DNA from: Paragemmobacter ruber
Lineage (GTDB): Bacteria > Pseudomonadota > Alphaproteobacteria > Rhodobacterales > Rhodobacteraceae
Direction of reading: 5' to 3'
DNA: 64,000 nucleotides
Assembly: GCF_009908315.1 (NCBI RefSeq)
Contig: NZ_JAAATW010000002.1
Span: 620,001 to 684,000, forward strand
This document shows, one piece after another, positions 8,889 to 16,622 of the stretch. The translations under genes were made by a program, and so were the position numbers. Under the pieces are notes generated by a model. That model was not told the DNA's origin and did no database searches. It saw nothing but the letters and a program-made list of their open reading frames with translations. The stretch's first letter is position 1; the number at the start of each line of letters is the position of its first letter.

Positions 8889-9701
8889 TCAGGCGGCCCT
8901 TGCCCGCAGGGCGGCGCGGGGGAAGAGCCGGTCGAAATTGGCGGTGGTCTGGGCGGCGAATTCGGCCTCGGTCATATTGTAGAGGGCGGCGCCGGTCCGG
9001 GCGGTGAAGGCGATATAGGCCGGTTCGTTGCGCTTGCCGCGATGGGGGATGGGCGCAAGATAGGGGCTGTCGGTTTCCAGAAGGATGCGGTCCACGGGGG
9101 CGGCGGCGAAGATGTCGCGCAGCTCCTGGCTTTTCGGGAAGGTCGCGATGCCGGACATGGACAGGTAGAAGCCCAGATCGAGCGCCGTGCGGGCCAGCGC
9201 GGGGCCGGACGAGAAGCAGTGCATGACGCAGGAATAGGGGCGGTCGCGGTAGCCTTCGGTCAGGATCGCGGCCATGTCGTCATCCGCCGCGCGGGCGTGG
9301 ATGATCAGCGGCAGGCCGGTTTCCTGCGCCGCCGTGATGTGCAGTCGGAGCGAGGTTTTCTGCACCGCGGCGCTGTCGGCGGTGTAGTGGTAATCAAGCC
9401 CGGTTTCGCCGATGCCTACGAATTTGGGGTGCCGGGCGAGGGCCACCAGTTGATCGACAGTGGCGAGGGGTTCTTCGGCGGCGCTCGTCGGGTGGGTGCC
9501 TGCGGCGTAGAAGACGCCGTCATGCGCCTCGGCTATGGCGCGGACGGCGGGTTCGTTGCGCAGGCGGGTGCAGATCGTGACCATGCGGCGCACGCCTGCG
9601 GCGCGGGCGCGGGCGATCACGTCGGGAAGTTCTTCGGCGAAATCGGGAAAGTCGAGATGGCAGTGGCTGTCGACAAGTTCCGGGCGGGGATCGGTGGTCA
9701 T
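8889..9701 (-). CDS. tatD: TatD family metal-dependent DNase/hydrolase
   Basis: TIM-barrel metallohydrolase of about 270 residues. Seen: the N-terminal HxH metal ligand motif (VDSHCHLDF), the GETGLDYH block, a central IIHAR histidine and the C-terminal ETDSPYLAP aspartate motif. These are 3'-5' DNases or D-aminoacyl-tRNA-deacylase-like hydrolases active in the cytoplasm. I start it at ATG 9701; ATG 9716 would overlap holB by eight bases and add five residues. Confidence 0.88.
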   Translation of the reverse strand: MTTDPRPELVDSHCHLDFPDFAEELPDVIARARAAGVRRMVTICTRLRNEPAVRAIAEAHDGVFYAAGTHPTSAAEEPLATVDQLVALARHPKFVGIGETGLDYHYTADSAAVQKTSLRLHITAAQETGLPLIIHARAADDDMAAILTEGYRDRPYSCVMHCFSSGPALARTALDLGFYLSMSGIATFPKSQELRDIFAAAPVDRILLETDSPYLAPIPHRGKRNEPAYIAFTARTGAALYNMTEAEFAAQTTANFDRLFPRAALRARAA

Positions 9702-9708
9702 CTGCGGC

Positions 9709-10848
9709 TCACCCATGGGCGAGCGTTCCCGCCGTCTCTTCCAGTTTCAGCACCATATCCATGAGAAGCGCGGCAGGGTCAAGGTTGACCGATTTGCCGC
9801 GCCGGGCGCGGGCGGCGAGTGTCTGGGCGATGTCGGCCCAGCGGCGGGCGGCATCGGGGGCCGCGGAAAGGCGGGTGATGAGGGCGGCTTCGCCCGGCGC
9901 GGCCTCGGGCGGCAGTTGGCGGGTGGCGGCGGCGCGGGCGAGGCGGGTGAGGAAGAGGTCGATCAGGGACAGGATCAGGTCGAACTGCGCCTCGGCCCCG
10001 CGCCCGGCCCCGGCTTCGGCCAGCGCCAGAAGGCGGGGCCGATCAAGGCGGGGCAGGGTGGAGAGAAGCGCGATGAGGGCCGCGTAGAGTTTCAGCCCGT
10101 CAAGATTGGTGAGGCGGAACGCCTCGCCCACCGAACCACCGGCCAGTTCGGCCAGCGGTTGGGTGTCTTCGGGCGCGACCTCGCCCCCGGCTTGTGTCAG
10201 CGCCTGCGCCAGCGCATCGGGGCCGAGGGGCGTGAGGCGCAATTCGCGGCAGCGCGAGCGGATCGTGGGAAGCAGGCGATAGGGTTGGTGGGTGATGAGC
10301 AGGAAGGTGGCGCCGGGGGGCGGTTCTTCGAGGAGTTTCAAAAGCGCGTTGGCGGCGCTGGGGTTCATGTCATCGGCGGCGTCGATGATGGCGGCGCGAC
10401 GGCCCCCGTCGGCGGCGGAGAGGGTGAAGAAGGATTTCATGCGGCGGACCTCGTCCACCGTGATGTCCTGCTTCAGGCGGGCGGCCTTGTCATCCCATGG
10501 GCGGCGCAGCAGGAACAGGCGCGGTTCGGCCAGCGCGCGGATGCGGCGGGCCAGCGCATCATCCTCGGGCGTATCCAGCGTATCTGGCGGCGGGGGGGCG
10601 CCGAAGAGGCCGCCGTCATCGGCGGGCGCAGCCAGCAGGAAGCGCGCCAGACGCCAGGCGAGCGTGGCCTTTCCCACCCCGCGCGGGCCGGTGATGAGCC
10701 AGCCGTGATGCATGCGCCCGCTGTTGAAGGCCTGCAGGAAGGCAGTCTCGGCCCCCGGATGGCCGAACAGGCGCGGGGTTTCGCGCGGGTGGGGCGCGCC
10801 TTCGATGCGATCAGGTTCGGGGATGTCTTCCGGCGCGGTGGCGGCCAT
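9709..10848 (-). CDS. holB: DNA polymerase III subunit delta'
   Basis: Clamp-loader subunit, 379 residues. The AAA+ P-loop is GPRGVGKATLAWRLARFLL. Further on, a sensor-type block (INAAD... ANALLKLLEEPPPGATFLL) contains the LLK.LEEPP signature shared by delta' and DnaX proteins, followed by 'TIRSRCRELRL' with the SRC arginine finger. A zinc-module cysteine cluster is not evident, as in other alphaproteobacterial delta' subunits. The gene lies directly between tmk and tatD. Confidence 0.9.
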   Translation of the reverse strand: MAATAPEDIPEPDRIEGAPHPRETPRLFGHPGAETAFLQAFNSGRMHHGWLITGPRGVGKATLAWRLARFLLAAPADDGGLFGAPPPPDTLDTPEDDALARRIRALAEPRLFLLRRPWDDKAARLKQDITVDEVRRMKSFFTLSAADGGRRAAIIDAADDMNPSAANALLKLLEEPPPGATFLLITHQPYRLLPTIRSRCRELRLTPLGPDALAQALTQAGGEVAPEDTQPLAELAGGSVGEAFRLTNLDGLKLYAALIALLSTLPRLDRPRLLALAEAGAGRGAEAQFDLILSLIDLFLTRLARAAATRQLPPEAAPGEAALITRLSAAPDAARRWADIAQTLAARARRGKSVNLDPAALLMDMVLKLEETAGTLAHG

Positions 10849-10850
10849 GG

Positions 10851-11468
10851 TCAGCCCAGATGCGGCAGGACGGTGGACAGGATGTCGTCGGCCACCGCAT
10901 CCTCGGACCGGGCGCCGTCGATCAGGCGGAAGCGGGGGTGGCGGCTGGCGAGGGCTAGAAAGCCCGCCCGCATGCGGGTCTGGGTGTCGAGCCCCATGTC
11001 TTCGAAGCGCAGTTCGGTGCCTGCGCGGGCGCGGGCGCGCGACAGGCCAAGGGCGGGGTCGATATCGACAAGGATGGTCAGGTCGGGTTCGGTGCCGATC
11101 ATCAGATCATGCAGCCGGTCCACGGTGCCCGCCAGATCGCCGCGGGTGATGCCCTGATAGATGCGCGTGCTGTCGGCGAAACGGTCGGTGATGACCACAT
11201 CGCCGCGGGCCAGCGCGGGGCGGATCGTCTTTTCCATATGGTCGCGACGGGCGGCGGTGAACAGGAGGATCTCGGTCTCGGGCGACCAGCGGTCGGGGTC
11301 GCCTTCGAGGACGAGGCGGCGGATTTCCTCGGCCCCCGGTGATCCGCCGGGTTCGCGCGTCAGCGTGACGGCATGGCCGCGCGCGCGTAGGGCGGCGGCC
11401 AGACGGCGGGCCTGTGTGGATTTGCCCGAACCGTCAATCCCTTCGAAGCTGAGGAAACGCCCCGCCAT
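10851..11468 (-). CDS. tmk: Thymidylate kinase
   Basis: Phosphorylates dTMP to dTDP; 205 residues, normal length. Seen: P-loop FEGIDGSGKSTQ, the DR(F/Y) motif in ITDRFADSTRIYQG, and an arginine-rich LID (SRARARAGTELRFED). The start ATG at 11468 overlaps the stop of the carboxypeptidase gene (TGATG), so the two are translationally coupled. A GTG one codon upstream is an alternative start. Confidence 0.93.
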   Translation of the reverse strand: MAGRFLSFEGIDGSGKSTQARRLAAALRARGHAVTLTREPGGSPGAEEIRRLVLEGDPDRWSPETEILLFTAARRDHMEKTIRPALARGDVVITDRFADSTRIYQGITRGDLAGTVDRLHDLMIGTEPDLTILVDIDPALGLSRARARAGTELRFEDMGLDTQTRMRAGFLALASRHPRFRLIDGARSEDAVADDILSTVLPHLG

Positions 11469-12688
11469 CACGAGGCGGGGGCAGGGGCGGGGCTGGGTTC
11501 GGCGCTGCCTGCGTCGGACAGGTATTGCTGCATCAGGCGCTGCGCGGCGGTGGTCAGCCGTTTGCTGAAGCCGCCCCTTGCCACGTCGGCCTCGGCCACC
11601 AGCGGGATGCGGGCATCGGGCAGATCGGGGACATGGACGATCAGTTCGCCCAGTTGCTGGCCTGCGGTGATCGGTGCCTCGACCGGGCCGGTAAACAGCA
11701 CCTCGGCGCTGACGCTGTCCTGCACCTGCGCGGGGACGAGGAGGCGTACGTCTTCGGCAGGCACCAGACCCACGGTGTCGGCGGCGCCCAGCCAGACGGG
11801 CGCATCCGTCACGCGGGCGCCGGCCTTGACGATGGTCTTTTCGGTGAACTGGCGGAAGGCCCAGTTGACGATCGCCTCGGATTCCTCGGCGCGGTCCTTG
11901 TCGGAGGCGAGCCCGGTGATGACGAAGATCACCCGACGCTCGCCCATCACCGCCGAACCGACGAGGCCATAGCCCGCCTCGGACGTGTGGCCGGTCTTGA
12001 GCCCGTCAGCCCGCCAGTCGGACGCGGCGATGCGCAGAAGCGGGTTGCGGTTGTTGGCATTGGCCGGGGCGCGATCCTTGTAGTTGAACTCGGTCTCGGC
12101 GAAGATCGGGTAGTATTCGGGAAACTCGCTGATCAGGCGGACGGCGAGGATGCCCAGATCGCGCATCGACATGCGGTGGCCTTCGGCCGGCCAGCCCGAG
12201 GCGTTGGCGAAGGTCGAATTCATCATGCCCAGCGCGCGGGCGCGTTCCGTCATTTCCTGCGAGAAGCGTTCCTCGGACCCGGCCAGCCCCTCGGCCACCA
12301 CCACGCAGGCATCGTTGCCCGAGTTGATGATCATGCCGCGGACGAGGTCCATCACGGTGGGGCGGTCGGTTTCATTGAGGAACATGGTCGAGCCGCCCAT
12401 CGCCTTGGCGCGTGAGGACACGGAGAAGGTGGTCTCAGGCGTCACGCGGCCGTCGCGCAGCGCCTCAAACAGCATGTTGATCGTCATCAGCTTGGACATG
12501 GAGGCCGGGGGCAGGGCCACATCGGCGTTCTTGTCCAGAAGGACGGTCTGGGTCGACATGTCATAGACCCACGCCGCCTGCGCGCGCGTCTCGAAGGCGC
12601 GGGCGGGCAGGGCAGCTAGCAGCGCCACCGCGATGAGGGCGGCAAGCGGGGCAAGGATACGAGCGGCGGCGCGGCTGAGGGCGATCAA
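11468..12688 (-). CDS. D-alanyl-D-alanine carboxypeptidase (penicillin-binding protein 5/6 type)
   Basis: Trims the terminal D-Ala from peptidoglycan peptides in the periplasm; 406 residues. A signal peptide ends near PARAFE. The serine active site is S63-M-S-K66 (PPASMSKLMT), with SGN (IINSGNDACV) and KTG (GLKTGHTSEAGYGL) motifs in place. The C-terminal beta domain follows and the end is Pro/Ala-rich without an obvious amphipathic anchor. The start codon is TTG (12688) with AGGAG six bases upstream. Coupled to tmk. Confidence 0.92.
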   Translation of the reverse strand: MIALSRAAARILAPLAALIAVALLAALPARAFETRAQAAWVYDMSTQTVLLDKNADVALPPASMSKLMTINMLFEALRDGRVTPETTFSVSSRAKAMGGSTMFLNETDRPTVMDLVRGMIINSGNDACVVVAEGLAGSEERFSQEMTERARALGMMNSTFANASGWPAEGHRMSMRDLGILAVRLISEFPEYYPIFAETEFNYKDRAPANANNRNPLLRIAASDWRADGLKTGHTSEAGYGLVGSAVMGERRVIFVITGLASDKDRAEESEAIVNWAFRQFTEKTIVKAGARVTDAPVWLGAADTVGLVPAEDVRLLVPAQVQDSVSAEVLFTGPVEAPITAGQQLGELIVHVPDLPDARIPLVAEADVARGGFSKRLTTAAQRLMQQYLSDAGSAEPSPAPAPAS

Positions 12689-12718
12689 GCGGGTCTCCTT
12701 TCGGCGGGATGGCGCGGG

Positions 12719-13639
12719 TCAGCGCCCGGTGAGATAGGCATCGGCGAAGCCCAGCCCCTTGACCTTGGTCAGCAGGGCGGCGCGGTCGCCGCTGCCGGTG
12801 GCGGAAACGCTCCACCATGTCTTGCCTTGGGTGGTCTCTTGCCGCGCGCTGGCGCTGACCCCGGCCTTGCGCAGGGTTTCGACGGCGCGGTTGGCATTCG
12901 CCTCGACCGAGAAGATGCCGATCTGGATGGTGACGTCACCTGCCGGGGCCGGGGCCGGGGCGGGGGCAGGGGCGGGTGCGTTGGCGGCGGTGGCGGCGGG
13001 TGCTGTCGCGGTGATCGCCGGCGCGGGGGGCGCGGTCGGGGCGTCACCGTCGGCTTCGGCCGCGTCGATGGCGGCGGTGGCGACGGCGCCAATTTCGGCG
13101 GTGGTCACCGCCCCGGAGGACGCGCTGCCTTCGGCGGCAAGCGTTTCATTGGCATCGAGCAGGGGTTTGGCGGCATCGGGGGCGGGGGCCGCCTCTTCGC
13201 GGCGCAGGGCGGTGACGCTGATCTCGGCCGGCTGACCGGCGAGGATGCCCAGCGCCTCGGCCGCGTCGGACGAGATCTGCAGCTTCGGGCCGGGGTTGAA
13301 CGCTTCGCGCTTGAACAGCGCGCCGATGACGAATTTGCCATTCGCGGGGTTGCGCAGGATCACCCGTTCGGGATCGACGGCATCGGCCGAGGCGACCCAG
13401 ACGCCGCCCAGAGAGGGCCGCCCGTCCCAGAGCGCCTGATCGGTGACCTGAAAGACCTCGGGCGCCTCGACATCGGTATCCACAAGCGTGACCGACCGGG
13501 CGGGCGCGGCGGCCGCGTTGGCGCCGTCTGCGGCTGTATCGCGGTCGCGGGCGAAGGGGTTCTGCCCGGGCTGGCACGCGGCCAGCAGCGTGACTGCGGA
13601 GAGAAGCAGCGCAAGATGCGCTTTCGGAAGACCTGCCAT
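12719..13639 (-). CDS. SPOR-domain lipoprotein
   Basis: Envelope lipoprotein with a peptidoglycan-binding SPOR domain. The N-terminus MAGLPKAHLALLLSAVTLLAAC is a lipoprotein signal with lipobox LAAC. A conserved central part (PEVFQVTDQALWDGRPS) is followed by a long Ala/Pro linker, and the C-terminal 75 residues (VTIQIGIFSVEANANRAVETLRKAGV onward) match SPOR. It precedes the D,D-carboxypeptidase by 30 bases, fitting a role at septal peptidoglycan (RlpA-neighbour type). ATG 13639 is preferred over 13651 because it gives a compact lipoprotein signal. Confidence 0.85.
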   Translation of the reverse strand: MAGLPKAHLALLLSAVTLLAACQPGQNPFARDRDTAADGANAAAAPARSVTLVDTDVEAPEVFQVTDQALWDGRPSLGGVWVASADAVDPERVILRNPANGKFVIGALFKREAFNPGPKLQISSDAAEALGILAGQPAEISVTALRREEAAPAPDAAKPLLDANETLAAEGSASSGAVTTAEIGAVATAAIDAAEADGDAPTAPPAPAITATAPAATAANAPAPAPAPAPAPAGDVTIQIGIFSVEANANRAVETLRKAGVSASARQETTQGKTWWSVSATGSGDRAALLTKVKGLGFADAYLTGR

Positions 13640-13969
13640 GTTCAGCCCCATCGCCGCGCGTTTGCCGCGCGCATTCCGGCCGGGATGCGGACACGCGCCC
13701 GCAGACCTGTCGGTTGTTGTTCCTGCCCTGTCGGCGGGTCAACCCGATCCGACGCACGCAGCATACAGTCTGGCCGGGCGGGTGGAAAGGGCAGGGGCGG
13801 GCGATGGGCGGAAATCTCACGCGGTCGTGCCCGCCCGGGGCGCGGTTGGGCGCCAAGCCGGATGCGCAAGGGAGGCGTGTCGGTGCTGGACGGGCGGATT
13901 GGAATGTGATTAGTCGCCCCAGCGCGGCCCGTCCCCGGCTGCGTGCCGGGCGGGGACAGGGGCGCCGTC
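13640..13969. other. 330-bp gap between the SPOR gene and tRNA-Ser
   Basis: No convincing gene. It must hold the promoters of the leftward SPOR gene and of tRNA-Ser. Small open frames here are GC-rich shadows. Confidence 0.4.
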
Positions 13970-14059
13970 GGAAGTGTGGCCGAGTGGTTTAAGGCTCTGG
14001 TCTTGAAAACCAGCGTGCGGGGAACCGCACCGTGGGTTCGAATCCCACCGCTTCCGCCA
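13970..14059 (+). tRNA. tRNA-Ser (anticodon TGA)
   Basis: Acceptor strands GGAAGTG (13970-13976) and CGCTTCC (14049-14055) pair, including one G-T pair, and are followed by discriminator G and encoded CCA (14057-14059). The anticodon arm CTGGT-CTTGAAA-ACCAG carries TGA. A long variable arm (GCGTGCGGGGAACCGCAC) and T arm GTGGG-TTCGAAT-CCCAC complete a class II serine tRNA of 90 bases. Confidence 0.96.
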
Positions 14060-14100
14060 CTTGCCCTCGCGAAAGCGTTCTCCGGGTTCGGCTGCGGCCG
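14056..14100 (+). repeat. 45-bp direct repeat, left copy (starts at the tRNA-Ser 3' end)
   Basis: From the discriminator base and CCA of tRNA-Ser onward, 45 bases (gccacttgccc..., ending ggctgcggccg) recur at 15306-15350 with 42 of 45 identical, exactly 1250 bases away. The copies diverge at once on both sides. The arrangement resembles attL/attR of an element sited at a tRNA 3' end. Confidence 0.8.
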
Positions 14101-14274
14101 GTTTCTTCTGTTGTTTTCGGGGGTTTTGCGGGAAGGACTTTTCACCGGCTAGCGCGCAAAGTCCCGAAAGCGGTCTCTAACGAATAAGGCGTCCAGGAAA
14201 CATGAGGCTATTCAGTCGGTAGGCGGAAATGTTTCAACAAAGCTGCAAAGATTTGACTTACGGAATTAGTAAGA

Positions 14275-14835
14275 TCACTTTGAGCTGTTGGGGTCTCTCC
14301 CTCGAAAATTTGCGTTGTGATTTAGCGCCGCTGGAAACAGTAAGAAGCCGCAAAAACTAACAAGCACAAGCAACAGCGGCCATGCTATGAACAATGTGCT
14401 AATACAGATCGATTTCCCCCCCAATCGGGGATTCTCATTGAAAACAATCGAAGCGCTATCTGGGACAATAAAGGTGAGTATGACTACGAGCACCAGAAAC
14501 ACTCCAGCCAGAAGTTGAACATTTTCAAGTTCCAGTTTCGGTATTGCCTTGAGGCCGACCAAGACACGCCGAATGACAAGCGTTAGAAACATCGCCATGG
14601 AGATCATGATTTGGAAGAGTATTACCACAAGGAAACTCGCATAAGCATCAGCGAACGAGGCATAGCGAGGCGTAGCAGACATTCTGCCTATCTCAAGCCG
14701 CAGCCCTCTTGGCAGTACCAAGTCTGCAAACTCTCTTCCAAAAAATACGAACCCAAGATTGTGCAGAATGTAATTTAATACACAGAAAGCCACCACGCAC
14801 AGCGTTACTCTTCTCGCGCCGCGGGAGGCTCTCAT
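14275..14835 (-). CDS. Orphan four-segment membrane protein of unknown function
   Basis: A 186-residue protein I do not recognise. Four hydrophobic stretches are visible (roughly residues 10-33, 68-90, 106-126 and 148-170), with a basic N-terminus and a short polar tail. Base and codon use is markedly more AT-rich than the rest of the window (many AAT, ATT, TTA and GAA codons), and the gene is alone between the two 45-bp repeats beside tRNA-Ser. Both points suggest acquisition by transfer. The ribosome binding site is weak. A cargo gene of a small element is a reasonable guess; no function can be assigned. Confidence 0.55.
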   Translation of the reverse strand: MRASRGARRVTLCVVAFCVLNYILHNLGFVFFGREFADLVLPRGLRLEIGRMSATPRYASFADAYASFLVVILFQIMISMAMFLTLVIRRVLVGLKAIPKLELENVQLLAGVFLVLVVILTFIVPDSASIVFNENPRLGGKSICISTLFIAWPLLLVLVSFCGFLLFPAALNHNANFRGRDPNSSK

Positions 14836-15169
14836 CTCATTAACTCACATCCATTAAGTAATGACTGACATAATTCTTAAATCTGCCCTGGCCGTCGAAG
14901 CGTTTTCGAAACGGGCAATTCGAGGCTTATCTCCCGTGCGTTTACACCAGAGCCCAGACCACGCATAGGTTAGTCATGACGCAATCGCAGTCGCGCGAAA
15001 AGATCGCACCGGCACTTAAGGCGCGAACATCAATCCGTTAAAGTTATGTAGTCAAGAGCAACCTTTAGCGGCAGTGTCAAGCTGTCTCGCGCCCTTGTTG
15101 GGGCACCTACCAAACAGACCGTCCGGCAACCGCGTTTCCTCTTCGGACAAATTTATCCCTACCGCCCTT

Positions 15170-15305
15170 GCGGAAGATGTGCCGAGCGCGTTGTGGTGGC
15201 GCCCACGCCACCACATGGTGTTGGTCCGTCGCTTTCGCTACCGACACTTGCGCAGATGTCCGAAGAGTTTGCCAGAGTCGGTTCGACGTCAGACCCACTC
15301 CCTAT
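15170..15305 (+). pseudogene. Possible degraded ISL3-family transposase fragment
   Basis: In one frame the stretch reads VLVRRFRYRHLRRCP and further on SVRRQTHSL. This resembles the N-terminal 'VRRF.C.N..CPRR.F.E' region of ISL3 transposases with a frameshift between the two parts. There are no terminal inverted repeats and no downstream catalytic domain. The resemblance is by memory and short; it abuts the right copy of the 45-bp repeat. Confidence 0.22.
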
Positions 15306-15350
15306 GCCACTTGCCCGGGCGAAAGCGTTGTCCGGGTTCGGCTGCGGCCG
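15306..15350 (+). repeat. 45-bp direct repeat, right copy
   Basis: Matches 14056-14100 at 42 of 45 positions (differences at two bases after ttgccc and one after gcgtt). It begins with gCCAc, as at the tRNA end, but the bases to its left do not form a tRNA. It marks the right edge of the AT-richer segment. Confidence 0.8.
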
Positions 15351-15686
15351 CTGATGTGCAGGCCTGTCGGGGAGGGCTTGGCATGGGCGCGATGCGGTTT
15401 GAAGGCGGGCGCGCGTGGCTGGTTTCGCCGGGCCAGGGTGGCCGCGCGGATCTGGCGAGGGATTTGCAGGGCTTCGCGTGGAAAAGGTTGGGCCTTTTCA
15501 CGGGCTGAACATCCTGACGCCTGCGGCGTTCGAGGTGGGGAACGGTGACCCGCCTCTGACCGGCGCACCTGCGGTGCCGGAGGACCGAAGCTGTTGCCTT
15601 GGGCGATCGCGCGGGCCGCCGCCGTCATCGCCCGGCCTCGCGGTGGGGGGCGGGCCGCAGGGCGTGCGGGCGATGGCGCCGCAGGA

Positions 15687-16619
15687 TCACAGCGGTTCGA
15701 CGACGAGGGTGCCTGCGAACACATCGCGCACCACCGACTGGATCACCCGGGCGATGCGGGGGGCGGCGTCATCGGACGTGTCGGCCCGCGTCACCAGCCC
15801 GACCGAGCGCAGCGTGCGCGGCCCTTCCAGCGATACCACCGCGACGTCGCGATCATCCGGCCCCACCTCGGAGCGGACATAAAGCGCAGGCAGGACGGCG
15901 ATGCCCATCCCCATCCCGGCCATCAGGCGGATGGCATCGAGCGAGGTGCCTTCGTAATCCGTGCGCAGATGCGCCCCCAGCGTTTCGCAGAGGTCTGCCA
16001 CCTGTTGGCGCAGCGCGAAGGCGGGGCCGAGGGCGAGCACGGTCTGGCCGCGCATTTCCTCGCGCGGGATGCGGCTGCGGCCCGCGAAGGGGTGGTCGCG
16101 GGCGACCACGATTTCCAGCGGTTCGCGGAACAGGCGGATCGGGGCCACGTCCCCGCGCGCGGGCAGTTGCACGAGGATCATGTCGAAATCGCCCCGCGCA
16201 AGGCCCGTGGCCAGCGCTTCGGGCGTGGCCTCGCGGATGAAGAGTTGCAGGTCCGGGTGGCGGGCATGCAGGCGCGCGATCACATGCGGCAGAAGATAAG
16301 GCCCCAGCGTGCCGGAGGCGCCAAAGCGGATCGTCCCCGACAGGCCGGTGCGCGGCACATCGAACCGGTTCACGAGCGATTGCGCCGCCTCGAGGATGGC
16401 GCGGGCGCGGTCGTGCACCTCGCGCCCGGCAAGCGTGGGGATCACGCCCGCCCGCCCGCGTTCCACCAGCCGCTGGCCCAGCCGCTTTTCCAGCGTGGCC
16501 AGTTGCACCGAAAGCGAGGGCTGGCTGATCCCGCATTGCTCGGCCGCGGCCTTGAAGCTGCCCGCCTCGACCAGCGCGACGAAGTATTCCAACTGGCGGA
16601 GGCTGGGCAGATCACGCAT
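15687..16619 (-). CDS. LysR-family regulator, OxyR-like but lacking the peroxidatic cysteine
   Basis: A 310-residue LysR protein with N-terminal winged HTH (SLRQLEYFVALVEAGSFKAAAEQCGISQPSLS) and a two-lobe effector domain. The region FALRQQVADLC followed by TSLDAIRLMAGMGMGIAVLPAL aligns with the redox loop of OxyR. The position of OxyR Cys199 is Ala202 here, while Cys211 matches OxyR Cys208, so disulfide switching of the classic kind is not expected. It starts 3 bases after the TRAP large permease stop and is probably co-transcribed with dctQ-dctM. It may regulate that transporter in response to its substrate. Confidence 0.82.
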   Translation of the reverse strand: MRDLPSLRQLEYFVALVEAGSFKAAAEQCGISQPSLSVQLATLEKRLGQRLVERGRAGVIPTLAGREVHDRARAILEAAQSLVNRFDVPRTGLSGTIRFGASGTLGPYLLPHVIARLHARHPDLQLFIREATPEALATGLARGDFDMILVQLPARGDVAPIRLFREPLEIVVARDHPFAGRSRIPREEMRGQTVLALGPAFALRQQVADLCETLGAHLRTDYEGTSLDAIRLMAGMGMGIAVLPALYVRSEVGPDDRDVAVVSLEGPRTLRSVGLVTRADTSDDAAPRIARVIQSVVRDVFAGTLVVEPL

Positions 16620-16622
16620 GGC

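Larger units (their letters stand above)
14836..15686. other. 850-bp region without a convincing gene: island remainder and right repeat
   Basis: The first 470 bases are AT-richer like the membrane-protein gene, then composition returns to GC-rich at the right repeat (15306). Several open frames cross the region but none has a ribosome binding site plus a family-like sequence. A possible degraded transposase fragment is noted separately. Confidence 0.5.

Noticed and set aside
15280-15309. A second serine tRNA 3' half at the right repeat (GGTTCGA ... CCCAC ... GCCA)
   Set aside because: The T stem and acceptor strand do not pair and no 5' half is present; chance or heavy decay cannot be told apart.
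15074-15508. A 144-codon plus-strand frame across the right repeat
   Set aside because: No ribosome binding site or recognisable domain, and it crosses the composition boundary of the AT-rich segment.
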